A DNA stretch of 64,000 bases from Stentor coeruleus (Eukaryota > Ciliophora > Heterotrichea > Heterotrichida > Stentoridae). Position numbers and translations under genes: made by a program. The notes below the pieces were generated by a model. The model worked only from the letters and a program-made list of their open reading frames with translations. It had not been told where the DNA came from and ran no database searches. The stretch spans positions 1 through 64,000 of the forward strand of contig MPUH01000193.1 in assembly GCA_001970955.1 (NCBI GenBank). Reading direction: 5' to 3'. Positions 53,918-62,826 of the stretch are shown one piece after another; position 1 is the first letter of the stretch; each line of letters begins with the position of its first letter.

Positions 53918-55945
53918 CTATTCGTTAGTTTGAGGTCTAAAAACACATTCTGAAAGTTCTTTTTTACTAAGTTCCTGTTTGAGTTTTTCGATTTTCACAT
54001 GTTTTGTGCTTGGGTGCAAGTTAAAAGGTTTAGGTATTGTATAACTACCATCAGGGTTACTTGAAGGGTTAAGCAAAAAAACTTTTTCTTCCCTTTCTCG
54101 CTGTTCCTCTTCTTGTCGCTTAGCAATTTCTCTTAATTCCATAAATCTATCCATTCCTTTAACTTTAACTTTAGCTTCCATATTGATTTTTTTTCCAACA
54201 CCTTGAGGTGTAAATGTACAATCTCTCATAAATTCATATTCTTTAGTCTTTTTAATATTCTCATTTTTTTGCTGTTTGTTTATTATCTGCTCATTTATAG
54301 CTACTGATATATTTTCAGTCTGTTTATACTGTGATGTGATATTTTTGAATTTTTCTGAACTGTTTATCCTTGGCGTAAAACTGCATATTTTTTCTTGTTC
54401 TGCTGCTTTTTCTTCAGCCACTCTTTTTTTAGCTTCTTTTACTGATTGGCTATAAGCGATTTCTGACAAACTTGAAGATCTCCCAAGTCTTTTAGAAATC
54501 GGGTTTATTTTTGGTTCATATGTATATTGAGCATAATGATTATTCTGCAAATAACTATGAAGTTCGATTTTTTTCTGACCATCTTTATTTAACCTGTCTT
54601 CAGTTTTTTCTCTAGACCTTTCTCTGTTACTATCAGCAATATATTGTGAAGTTCTATCAATATTAGGCTTGAATGTATAACTTTTTTGTAATCTCTCAAC
54701 CATCTGTTCACGTTTTAATCTAAGTTTTTCTTGCAAAGCTTTTTGGCGCTCAAGGAAATCTTGAGCGTTTCCACTTGGAGATATAGAAATTTGTGGAGTA
54801 AAAGTATATTTATCATCAAGGCTATACTGTTCTATAAGTTTCTGGCGCCTTTCAACAGACTCATTTCTAGACGAGTTTTGTTCCCTAGATTTCTTAGCCT
54901 GAGCCAAATATGCTGAATTCGAATTTATCTGTGGATGAAATGTCAAATCCGGGTCATTACTCTCAGCTTCTAACCTAATAATTTTTTTCCTTTCATTTAT
55001 TTCTTTCTGTACTTCTTCTAATCTTTGATATAATGGTGGCCTTTCTCTTTTACTTCCACTTATTTTAGCAATTGAAGATTGAACTTGTGGACTAAAAGGA
55101 TACTGTGCAGCTATTTCATCTTCTTTTTCTCTTTTAATCCTTTCTCTCTCATTAAGCTTCATCTCAGCATCCTGATACAATCTTTCATCAACAGGATATT
55201 CACTAAAACTCCTATTAACCTGTTTATAAGGGGTAATACAAGGTTTAAAAGTACATTCTGAGTCTTCAATCATTTCTTTATCCCTACGCATTTTTTCTCT
55301 TTTCTCAATAACATCACTTTTAGGTTTTGATAGTTGATGAAGTTTCTGTTCGAAACTTAGATTATTAGGATTATCATTATAATTCAGATCTTTGTTATAT
55401 CGGAGTTTATTGATTTGAGGCTTAAAGGTACAATTACGTTTGAATTCATCTTCACGATCTTTTATAAGGTCTTGAGTTGTTTTTCTTCTTGTATTAGGAG
55501 CTGATGAGGATCTTGAGGTACTTGAGATTTTTTTAGGAGTTTTTTTTACTGCAAGTTCAACGTTTGGGGTTATTTTTGGGGATTTTAAGTAGTTTTCATA
55601 TATGTGTGAAAGATGCTCAAAGTCAGGCTCACGGAGTTGATTGTGCATGAACTCAGGCCGGCTGTCTGAGGATTTTGGCATTTCACTTAATTGGGATTGA
55701 GGTTTAGAAAAAGGTAGATCGTATGAAGAACTTGGGTTTATTTTTAATGGACGGATTTCATCGTTTAGGCTTAGAGGAGACCCTGGGGTGTCAAAGGAGT
55801 CAATTTTGAATTTTTTCCCTTGGGCTATACAAGCTCTACGGGCCCTACGCTCATCTTCAAGGGATTTTAGGATTGCTTTTTTACGGGAGTCACTGTTTTG
55901 TCCTGGTTCTTTTGAGTAAATGTGCCCTAAATCGGCGTAATCCAT
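53918..55945 (-). CDS. CTFxPxI-repeat protein, probable cytoskeletal
   Basis: 675 aa from the ATG at 55945 (MDYADLGHIYSKEPG). The apparent extra N-terminus beginning at 56098 comes from the N-joined duplication and is dropped. Low-complexity Glu/Lys/Arg-rich helices are punctuated by about ten copies of a short motif [CY]-[TS]-F-x-P-x-I: CTFKPQIN, CTFKPCIT, YPFSPQVQ, LTFHPQIN, YTFTPQIS, YTFKPNID, YTYEPKIN, CSFTPRIN, CTFTPQG and CVFRPQTN. Spacing is about 50-70 residues. Such motif repeats are known from unnamed ciliate and kinetoplastid proteins, and I infer a microtubule- or cortex-associated role from the charged helical composition. Function not established. Confidence 0.8.
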   Translation of the reverse strand: MDYADLGHIYSKEPGQNSDSRKKAILKSLEDERRARRACIAQGKKFKIDSFDTPGSPLSLNDEIRPLKINPSSSYDLPFSKPQSQLSEMPKSSDSRPEFMHNQLREPDFEHLSHIYENYLKSPKITPNVELAVKKTPKKISSTSRSSSAPNTRRKTTQDLIKDREDEFKRNCTFKPQINKLRYNKDLNYNDNPNNLSFEQKLHQLSKPKSDVIEKREKMRRDKEMIEDSECTFKPCITPYKQVNRSFSEYPVDERLYQDAEMKLNERERIKREKEDEIAAQYPFSPQVQSSIAKISGSKRERPPLYQRLEEVQKEINERKKIIRLEAESNDPDLTFHPQINSNSAYLAQAKKSREQNSSRNESVERRQKLIEQYSLDDKYTFTPQISISPSGNAQDFLERQKALQEKLRLKREQMVERLQKSYTFKPNIDRTSQYIADSNRERSREKTEDRLNKDGQKKIELHSYLQNNHYAQYTYEPKINPISKRLGRSSSLSEIAYSQSVKEAKKRVAEEKAAEQEKICSFTPRINSSEKFKNITSQYKQTENISVAINEQIINKQQKNENIKKTKEYEFMRDCTFTPQGVGKKINMEAKVKVKGMDRFMELREIAKRQEEEQREREEKVFLLNPSSNPDGSYTIPKPFNLHPSTKHVKIEKLKQELSKKELSECVFRPQTNE

Positions 55946-56162
55946 TTGAAATAATATTGGAGGAAAATGAGAGAGGTGGATTTTTTTTTTAATTGTAGGA
56001 GGAATAGAANCAAGGGATTTTAGGATTGCTTTTTTACGGGAGTCACTGTTTTGTCCTGGTTCTTTTGAGTAAATATGCCCTAAATCGGCGTAATCCATTT
56101 GAAATAATATTGGAGGAAAATGAGAGAGGTGGATTTTTTTTTTAATTGTAGGAGGAATAGAG
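55858..56162. repeat. 152-bp duplication around a single N (contig join)
   Basis: 55858-56009 and 56011-56162 match except about one base (AAATGTGCCC against AAATATGCCC) around N at 56010. Both copies hold the same gene start (MDYADLGHIYSKEPG); one is surplus. Confidence 0.95.
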
Positions 56163-57239
56163 GATTTTATTAGAATTTTTGAGGATTGGGCTTTGAAGAA
56201 TGGGCTGGAGATTAGGGGTTTAGGATGAAATTTAGAGAAGGCTGTTATGGGATATGAAAATGTATAAGAAAAAAAATGTTTTAAGGGTTTTTGTTGGGAA
56301 AAGATTAGTTAAGGGGTTGTGTGTTAATAAGAGATAGTTTTGTGATGATATATAATAAAAAAGTAGGTTTAATATGAAAAAGTGATTGATGAGTTTATGT
56401 TGTGATATGCTTTTTTAAGGTTTTTTTAAAGATTAGATGTGGGTGTTAATAAGTTTGGGTTAGTGAATTGAGGGTGTTGTTGAAGTAGGTGGGAATTTAT
56501 AGGGAAATTAATAGGGTTTTGTTATGTAAATATTATGTTGGCTCCTTCTAATTTATTTTTCTTCTGCAGAAAAACTATCCATAATCTACTCAAAAATAAT
56601 CCTAGCCTTGATAAACTTTATTATCACAGCATGATCTCAATTTACTTAAAATAACTAATTTAAATAAATAACCCTTTAAAGCCATCACACCCAAAAAATA
56701 CCCTGTCGTATAAAAAAATAATATAAAATTTTCTCTAAAACTCACCCAGCAAGAAAGACCTTATTTTAACTATAAAATAATATTTAATTCAGTAATTTTA
56801 TTAATTTATTATATAATTTAGCTAAACTTAAACTAGAATTTTATAATATCCTCTACTACATCCTTCTATTTTTCAAAATATCTTCCCAAACCCTTTGAGC
56901 ATTAATCCCCAAAAACTTTTTAAATTTATAAAGGTTTCTATTAATATTAAACTCACTTGTCAGATCAAAAATTATAGTATTCTCAAAACATAAAAATTTG
57001 TAAATCGTACATCAACCCTCTATTTAAAACACTAATCCGTTAAGTATATACACTGTAAATACAAATTAAATATGTTGAAAGAACCTTAAAATAAGATAAA
57101 TAGCATGAACTTCCCTAAGAATGGCAATCAGTTCAGATTATAAAAAATTAAAAAATATTTCCAATCATAAAATCATACAATTATATAAAAAGCAATACAA
57201 ACTTAAAAGCATTATTAAAACCCTCTAATAATCTCTTAA
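56163..57239. other. Intergenic, skew switch, no gene seen
   Basis: Strongly G/T-rich on + from 56163 to about 56530 (5' flank of a minus-strand gene), then C/A-rich to 57239 (3' flank of the Cache gene, also minus). No ORF or RNA recognised. Confidence 0.6.
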
Positions 57240-58787
57240 CTATATCTTCTTATCATACTTCTCAAGCTTCAACAAAACTGACTTCCACATAGCTTTCTTT
57301 TCTCCATAAGAATTAAAAGGAAAAATAACATCAGTCCAAGCTGAATATATCAAACAGTCATTTGGTCGACAATCTTTCCAGTCAAAATAACTAAAGCAAT
57401 CTTCTTTTTCTTTCAACATTTTTACCTTTTTTTCACAAGCACTAACAAGTGTCTCAATACCTTTATCATTATCTTTCAGCTTAAAAAAGCTCACTTCTCG
57501 TGTCATATCAGGTAAAAGACCTCTATCAATTATCGACATGAAAATTTTTTCAATCTGACTAAACTGTTTTCTTATTTTCTTACCTGTAATTCTCAATAAA
57601 ACAACAATTATTATAAATACAAATAAAGCAAAAGCTAAAACAACATAAAAAATAACAACAAAAGTTTTATGAAAACTTTCCCTAACCGTATCAATTTGTT
57701 CTGTAATTTCTGTATAATTAACACAAACAATTATATAATGTGTAGCATTATCTCTATCAGAATAAGGTCTGACAGTATATTTTATAGCATGATAAGTTGT
57801 GATATTGTTATTATTTTCAAGTATTTTAGTATCGTAAGTATGATTAAAAATAAATATACTTTTATCAGAAGTATTTTTTATAGTATCCCATTGTAACTCT
57901 GTAATCCCAATGGTTTCATTATAAATTTTCATCTCATAAAATTCATCATAATTCCATTGTTCCGGGATGTTTAGCATATTTCCAGCTTCGCTTATAAGTA
58001 AAACAAACCCTGTGTCTAAAATTGAATACCTGCTTAATTCTTTAGCTAAAGGGTCAATAAGAATATCAACTCCAACTGCACCATAAAGTTTTCCCTTCCC
58101 ATCAAGTAAAGATATTGATACTGATAATACCCAGCTTCCATCAAACTCATCAAAATGAGGCTCAGTCATTACAGGAATCCCTATATTATCCTGAGCTTTA
58201 TAATACCATTCTCTTGTTATTGGTGAATAAGTCCTATCTTCTATTTTAATCCCAGGATATCTATGGCTGATTTCATTAATTTCAAAGCCTGAATATATAG
58301 AAACTATATTCTCATTATATAATGATGGGAAAATCAAATCCATAATCGCTTGCTTATTTTCAAGATCAATTCCACTTGATGATAGTTTAGTAAATTTAGA
58401 CATAAAAGTCCCATAATCATAGATAACAGTACCTGACTCCAAAGTTGCATCTTGGATTGGACCATTAATCGCTTCTAGAATTTGAGAAGAACCATCAAGT
58501 TGAAGAACTTTTGTTTCAATAGCTTTAAGATTTTCTATATAAATCATATATACATCTAAAAACTCTGTAATTCTTAAGGTTTCAGCTTCGCCTAATTTTT
58601 CCATATCAGCGTAAACTCCTTTTAGTACAGTTTTTTCAGACTCATCAATCACTTCATTTCTAAGCCAATTTAATTGGTAATAAGTTATAAGGATTATAGT
58701 CGTACACAATAAAGCAGAGCTTAAAATAATACTAATCTGAAGCTGTAGTTCTAATGTCAGTGAGCTAAATTTATCTCTTAATCCCAT
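57240..58787 (-). CDS. Cache-domain transmembrane sensor, copy 1
   Basis: 515 aa. A signal-anchor helix (about 15-40) is followed by a large extracellular dCache-type sensor (about 45-370). Its hallmarks are DRTYSPITREWYYKAQDNIGIPVMTEPHFDEFDGSWVLSVSISLLDGKGKLYGAVGVDILIDPLAKEL (R-x-WY--A, E-P, G--GAVGVDI). A second membrane helix (about 376-396) follows, then a basic HAMP-like stretch and a cytosolic tail of about 115 residues with no recognised domain. Cache domains bind small ligands such as amino acids, but the ligand and output are unknown here. Tandem with a homologue at 58828-60339, 40 bp away. Both tails contain FxKLxxNxKGIExLV and SxWxxVxxPFN, suggesting a shared output. Confidence 0.88.
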   Translation of the reverse strand: MGLRDKFSSLTLELQLQISIILSSALLCTTIILITYYQLNWLRNEVIDESEKTVLKGVYADMEKLGEAETLRITEFLDVYMIYIENLKAIETKVLQLDGSSQILEAINGPIQDATLESGTVIYDYGTFMSKFTKLSSSGIDLENKQAIMDLIFPSLYNENIVSIYSGFEINEISHRYPGIKIEDRTYSPITREWYYKAQDNIGIPVMTEPHFDEFDGSWVLSVSISLLDGKGKLYGAVGVDILIDPLAKELSRYSILDTGFVLLISEAGNMLNIPEQWNYDEFYEMKIYNETIGITELQWDTIKNTSDKSIFIFNHTYDTKILENNNNITTYHAIKYTVRPYSDRDNATHYIIVCVNYTEITEQIDTVRESFHKTFVVIFYVVLAFALFVFIIIVVLLRITGKKIRKQFSQIEKIFMSIIDRGLLPDMTREVSFFKLKDNDKGIETLVSACEKKVKMLKEKEDCFSYFDWKDCRPNDCLIYSAWTDVIFPFNSYGEKKAMWKSVLLKLEKYDKKI

Positions 58788-58827
58788 TTATTCTTATAAG
58801 CCATAAACTTGAAACTTACTTAATAAT

Positions 58828-60339
58828 CTACTCTGGGCTTAATATTTTCTCAAGGTGGGTAAAAGTTCTTCTCCACTGCATTTTCTTATCATTCATCATA
58901 TTAAAAGGATAAACAACATTTTGCCATTTTGAAAACTCGCATATATCACTAGGTCTAGTCAATCCCCACTGAAAAACAGAGAATTTTTCTTCACAGCTTT
59001 TAAGTTTCTCAATATATTCTTTAGTATTATCTACAAGTTTTTCAATTCCTTTATTATTAGATTCCAATTTAGTAAAACTTATCCCTTTAGTCATTTTCGG
59101 AAACAAAGCTCGACGGATAATTTTATCAAAGACTTTATCTACAAGTTTTAGCTGAAAACTAGCCGTTTTGCTTTCGAAGTATATTAAAACCAAAGTGATT
59201 AAAAGGACAATTGCAGCTATGCTTAAGACAAACCAAAAAATTACTGTATACATTTTGTTATATGAAGTGTCTAAATCATCTAAAGGGTCTTGAATATCAC
59301 TAATATTACCCATAAGAAGAATATAATGAGTAATTGATGTTAGATTATATGTAGGGCATACTTTATATAAGATTCCTATATATTCAGTCCCATTAGCATC
59401 TTTTAAATTGTGTTTGGTCCCATCATCTAAAGATTTCATTTTCTCCCATTGGGTTTGTGAAATCCCAGTGTTGGTTTCATCATAAATTCTCAAAGTAAAT
59501 GATGAACTCCAAGTACTAGGTGTTGTAAGAATCATCCCCCCTGATGAAATAAGCATGATAAAACCGGTTTTTAATATGGCGATATTAGAAAATCTTGCTT
59601 TAAAGTCATCTAACATGATTTCTATAGCCATAGCACCAAGAGTATTATTATTTTTATCTATTATCGCTGTTGAAAGGGCAATTTTCCATATACTTGTTTC
59701 TGAGTTTATATAAGGTTCAGTTATCATAATTTTACCAGGTGAAGAAGTTGCTTTATAAAACCATTCTCTAACAAGAGGTGAATAAGTAAGATCTGAAACA
59801 TATACTCCAGGAAACATACAATAAAGCTCATCTGTATAAAAACCCAAAAAAACCGACTCAGAAATTGTTGAATATAAAATAGGAAACATTTCATTCAAGG
59901 GTTTTAATGATTCAACAATAGTTTGCCCTTGATTTGATAGAGTGTTTTTAGAAAAATATGCAAAAGTATTGAAATCATATCCTAATCCTTCAAGTTTACT
60001 TGATTCTGTCAAATCTTTATCAGTGTCAATTGGGTTTTTTATATTGCTGTATCCTAAAACAACTCGTGTACTTTCGGTATAGTCTAAAAGTTTACTTGAT
60101 GTAAACCCAAGATAAGTTGATACGTATAATGCTTCACGTTCACCAAGATTACGCATTTCTTCTATTAGATTGCCTTCCAGAACTGATGTAGATTTTGATA
60201 TCATTTTATCGTGAAGCCAGTCTAATTGGAATTTTGTTATTATTACTATGATTGCTGAGAGAATGATTGAAGTTGTTATAAATGTTGCTTGGAGTTGACG
60301 ACCTAGAGGCCATAAGCTGTATTCGTTTAAAAGACCCAT
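58828..60339 (-). CDS. Cache-domain transmembrane sensor, copy 2
   Basis: 503 aa, homologous to the neighbour over the whole length. N-terminal helix about 15-38, Cache sensor about 45-360 with VSDLTYSPLVREWFYKATSSPGKIMITEPYINSETSIWKIALSTAIIDKNNNTLGAMAIEIMLDD, second helix about 365-390, then the shared cytosolic tail (SFTKLESNNKGIEKLV, CEFSKWQNVVYPFNMMNDKKMQWRRTF). The extracellular halves differ more than the tails, as expected if ligands have diverged. It is encoded upstream of copy 1 on the same strand, with 40 bp between stop and start. Known eukaryotic Cache genes are rare outside alpha2delta channel subunits, so this is a ciliate-type receptor. Confidence 0.88.
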   Translation of the reverse strand: MGLLNEYSLWPLGRQLQATFITTSIILSAIIVIITKFQLDWLHDKMISKSTSVLEGNLIEEMRNLGEREALYVSTYLGFTSSKLLDYTESTRVVLGYSNIKNPIDTDKDLTESSKLEGLGYDFNTFAYFSKNTLSNQGQTIVESLKPLNEMFPILYSTISESVFLGFYTDELYCMFPGVYVSDLTYSPLVREWFYKATSSPGKIMITEPYINSETSIWKIALSTAIIDKNNNTLGAMAIEIMLDDFKARFSNIAILKTGFIMLISSGGMILTTPSTWSSSFTLRIYDETNTGISQTQWEKMKSLDDGTKHNLKDANGTEYIGILYKVCPTYNLTSITHYILLMGNISDIQDPLDDLDTSYNKMYTVIFWFVLSIAAIVLLITLVLIYFESKTASFQLKLVDKVFDKIIRRALFPKMTKGISFTKLESNNKGIEKLVDNTKEYIEKLKSCEEKFSVFQWGLTRPSDICEFSKWQNVVYPFNMMNDKKMQWRRTFTHLEKILSPE

Positions 60340-60821
60340 TTATTGGAAATATTAGATATAGTGGGTTATATAAATATATATGTAGGAATAGCTTTGTGTG
60401 TGGGAAATATTAACGGTTTAGTAAGATATTGAGTTTTTGTGATATGTTATGGGGCAAGGCTTTTTCCCTGTCCCACAGCAATCTAATTTGGAGCTTGTAA
60501 TCAGGTGTTAATAAAAAAACTAGCATTATCATCATTGGATTATATGAATTATTGATAAAAGTAGTTATTACTATTAGAAATTAGGTATGACTTTTAAATT
60601 TCTAATATAATAATGGGCCGAAATTCACTTGTGATATGCTACACAGACTTAATTTGAAAATTTTACTAGAGGAGTTACTTTAACCTATAAATCGAATCTG
60701 TTCCATAACTCATAAATTAAATTTAATAAATATTATAGAGTTTATAGACCACTAATAAAATCAAACATCATTTTTTACTTACATTTTTAAAGTAATAATA
60801 TTGAGAATCTAATTTTTATAA
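60340..60821. other. Intergenic, nothing identified
   Basis: 482 bp. The part at about 60450-60510 is GC-richer than its surroundings (GGGCAAGGC, CCCTGTCCCACAGC), but I cannot match it to an RNA gene or element. Confidence 0.5.
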
Positions 60822-61877
60822 CTAAACTACTGGATATGAAGGTTCGATCTGTATTCCACAGACTCCTTCACCTTCAACTATAGCTATCCTTATATAGCCA
60901 TTTTCTCCCCAATCTGAACCCCAAGAGTTTTTGACTAGATAATATGGAGGGACTCCATTTAAATTATATCCGACAGCTAAAGCGCCATGGTCTAAAAGGT
61001 CTCCACAGTTCCTAGAAATCACCCCACCTTTATAAAATTGCCATATTGTCTGATCAGCTTCAACAGCAATAGAAACTGGTTGTTGAGCAATAGCTTGAAT
61101 TAAAGATTGAGTATTATTAGGCATAACATCAATAAAGCTACTAATTTTAGCAGATGTAATATTGGCTAATGTTTTATTACATCCTGGACTTTGATCAGCA
61201 ACATAAGGATAAGTTTGTTCTGAACTAATACCTGTATTGTTTATAACATATTGAAAAGCATAATCCATAAAACCCCCATTACAACCTTTATTGCCGAATT
61301 TTCCTGAGCAATCAACTAACTGTTGAGCACTAAGGACTGTAAGTGGATGTCCTGTAATGTTCCAGATACTTTCTATAGCACCTGTTGCTGAAAATGCCCA
61401 ATGGCTTCCACAATTTCCTTGTGTTTGAACTGGAGTCACAGATCCTGCAGTTACCCAGTTGACATAATTTGAAGCTTCAAAATCATCATAAGAGGCAAAA
61501 TTCTTTTGGTCATAGTTCTTAATGGGAATTTTTTCAGGAAGTAGTTTGTTTTTAAACTCCTCAGAGGTTAAATCAGCGAATTTATTTACTCCAAGTACCC
61601 AATCCTCATTTTTCTTGTTATGTCTTCGAATATGGTCAAGGTTATCTCTAAAAATATTAAATCGGAAATTGAAGTCTTCATGAGAGAAATAAAACTTTTT
61701 ATGAGCGTGAAGGTATGATTGAAATTCTGATAAATCAAGCTCATATTCAGAAATATTGGTATTATGAGAAGATACTGATGAGTAATAGTATATCAACCCA
61801 CATATAGTCATAGCAAATGTGACGATTAAGACTTTGTTAAGTCTTGAGGATGAGTGGCGAATTAATAAGTCCACCAT
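60822..61877 (-). CDS. Cathepsin-L-like papain-family protein, catalytic Cys replaced by His
   Basis: 351 aa. An N-terminal hydrophobic segment (about 15-33) is a signal anchor or signal peptide. An I29 inhibitor propeptide follows (about 45-105, ERFNIN-like FNIFRDNLDHIRRHNKKN and NKFADLTSEEF). The mature C1A fold has QTQGNCGSHWAFSA, LSAQQLVDCSGKFGNKGCNGGFMDYAF, LDHGALAVGY with the catalytic His, and KNSWGSDWGENGYIRI with the catalytic Asn. At the active-site Cys position (CGSCW in papain) residue 159 is His (codon CAT at 61401-61403, read on minus). The nucleophile is therefore absent and the protein is probably not a cysteine protease. Disulfide Cys and fold residues are conserved, so it is not decaying. 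Confidence 0.92.
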   Translation of the reverse strand: MVDLLIRHSSSRLNKVLIVTFAMTICGLIYYYSSVSSHNTNISEYELDLSEFQSYLHAHKKFYFSHEDFNFRFNIFRDNLDHIRRHNKKNEDWVLGVNKFADLTSEEFKNKLLPEKIPIKNYDQKNFASYDDFEASNYVNWVTAGSVTPVQTQGNCGSHWAFSATGAIESIWNITGHPLTVLSAQQLVDCSGKFGNKGCNGGFMDYAFQYVINNTGISSEQTYPYVADQSPGCNKTLANITSAKISSFIDVMPNNTQSLIQAIAQQPVSIAVEADQTIWQFYKGGVISRNCGDLLDHGALAVGYNLNGVPPYYLVKNSWGSDWGENGYIRIAIVEGEGVCGIQIEPSYPVV

Positions 61878-62051
61878 TTATTATAATATCATCATAATTA
61901 TATCATAATCAAATCTGTAAATATTCCATATAATATACATATAAATATATAAAACATCTTGAAGTTTTATAATGTTTTTTAGGAAAATAGGTTTTTTGGT
62001 TAAGCCAAGTTAAGAAATCATTCAGACTTGACATATTTGTAATAATTTTCA

Positions 62052-62222
62052 ATGGTAAGGATTACTTAGGGGTCTATCAAGAGTCTTAGGAAGAAGAAGA
62101 TAATGGGCAGGGCTAGGAAACAAAACAGGCCTATGCCTCGTTGGGTTTCTTACAAGACCGAAAGCACCCAAAGATACAATTCTAAGAGAAGGAATTGGAG
62201 AAGAACTAAGCTGAACATTTAG
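62052..62222 (+). CDS. RPL39: Ribosomal protein eL39, intron directly after the start codon
   Basis: Join 62052..62054 and 62070..62222 gives 51 aa, exactly the eL39 length. The first exon is just the ATG; a 15-nt intron follows. The C-terminal part KQNRPMPRWVSYKTESTQRYNSKRRNWRRTKLNI aligns with the eL39 core K-Q-N-R-P-x-P-x-W ... K-x-R-Y-N-S-K-R-R-x-W-R-R-T-K-L. The N-terminus GSIKSLRKKKIMGRARK replaces the usual -KTF-IKR-LAKK-. It is a small, Arg-rich large-subunit protein near the polypeptide exit tunnel. The gene is too short and split for ordinary ORF searches. A G/T-rich flank follows the stop. Confidence 0.96.
62055..62069 (+). other. 15-nt intron after the ATG of eL39
   Basis: GTAAGGATTACTTAG. 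Removal gives ATG-GGG-TCT-ATC in frame with the eL39 core. Confidence 0.95.
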
Positions 62223-62826
62223 AATTATTAACTAGTGCAAAATCCTTTATGTTTGTGTTTATGAGTATTATATACTGAGTTTTATGTTTTGTTTTAGTAG
62301 ATGATGAGAATGTAAAAGATTAATTGTATGAGGATTATAAGAATTATGTGATTTGAGGATTAGAAAAAAAAATTATGGAAGTTTTTGAAGATAAAGAGAT
62401 GAAGATAGATTTTGGGGAAACTTTTGAGTGATTTATTTTGTGATAGGGATTTTTAGTTTTAGGGATAAGTTGATAAGATGTGAGATTTTTGTATTTTTGA
62501 TATAGAAGAATGTAGGAATTTATATATATATTTTTATGAAGGTATAGGAGATATGTTGGATGCTATAGGATAGAGGTATGCTGTGATTAGAATATTTTAG
62601 GAATTTTGTTGTGATGAGATTATAAGCAAATGAGATTTTATGTTTTTATATTAATAAACGATTACATATAACAAATAACTTGCAAACCCTAAAAAAAAAG
62701 AATCATTATTATATAAAATTCAAACCGTGATATAAGGTTTCTTAATCTGCATATTTTCTAAATGTAACTTTGATTTTACTTCATTATAGTATCTTATATA
62801 ATAATGCTATAAATTTATATATAATA
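62223..62826. other. Intergenic before the right-edge WD40 gene
   Basis: 604 bp. The + strand is G/T-rich for about 400 bp after the eL39 stop, then AT-rich with TATATAATAATGG at the next start. Nothing else recognised. Confidence 0.6.

Noticed and set aside
55946-56098. N-terminal extension of the CTFxPxI gene
   Set aside because: It is a second copy of the true start, created by the N-joined duplication.
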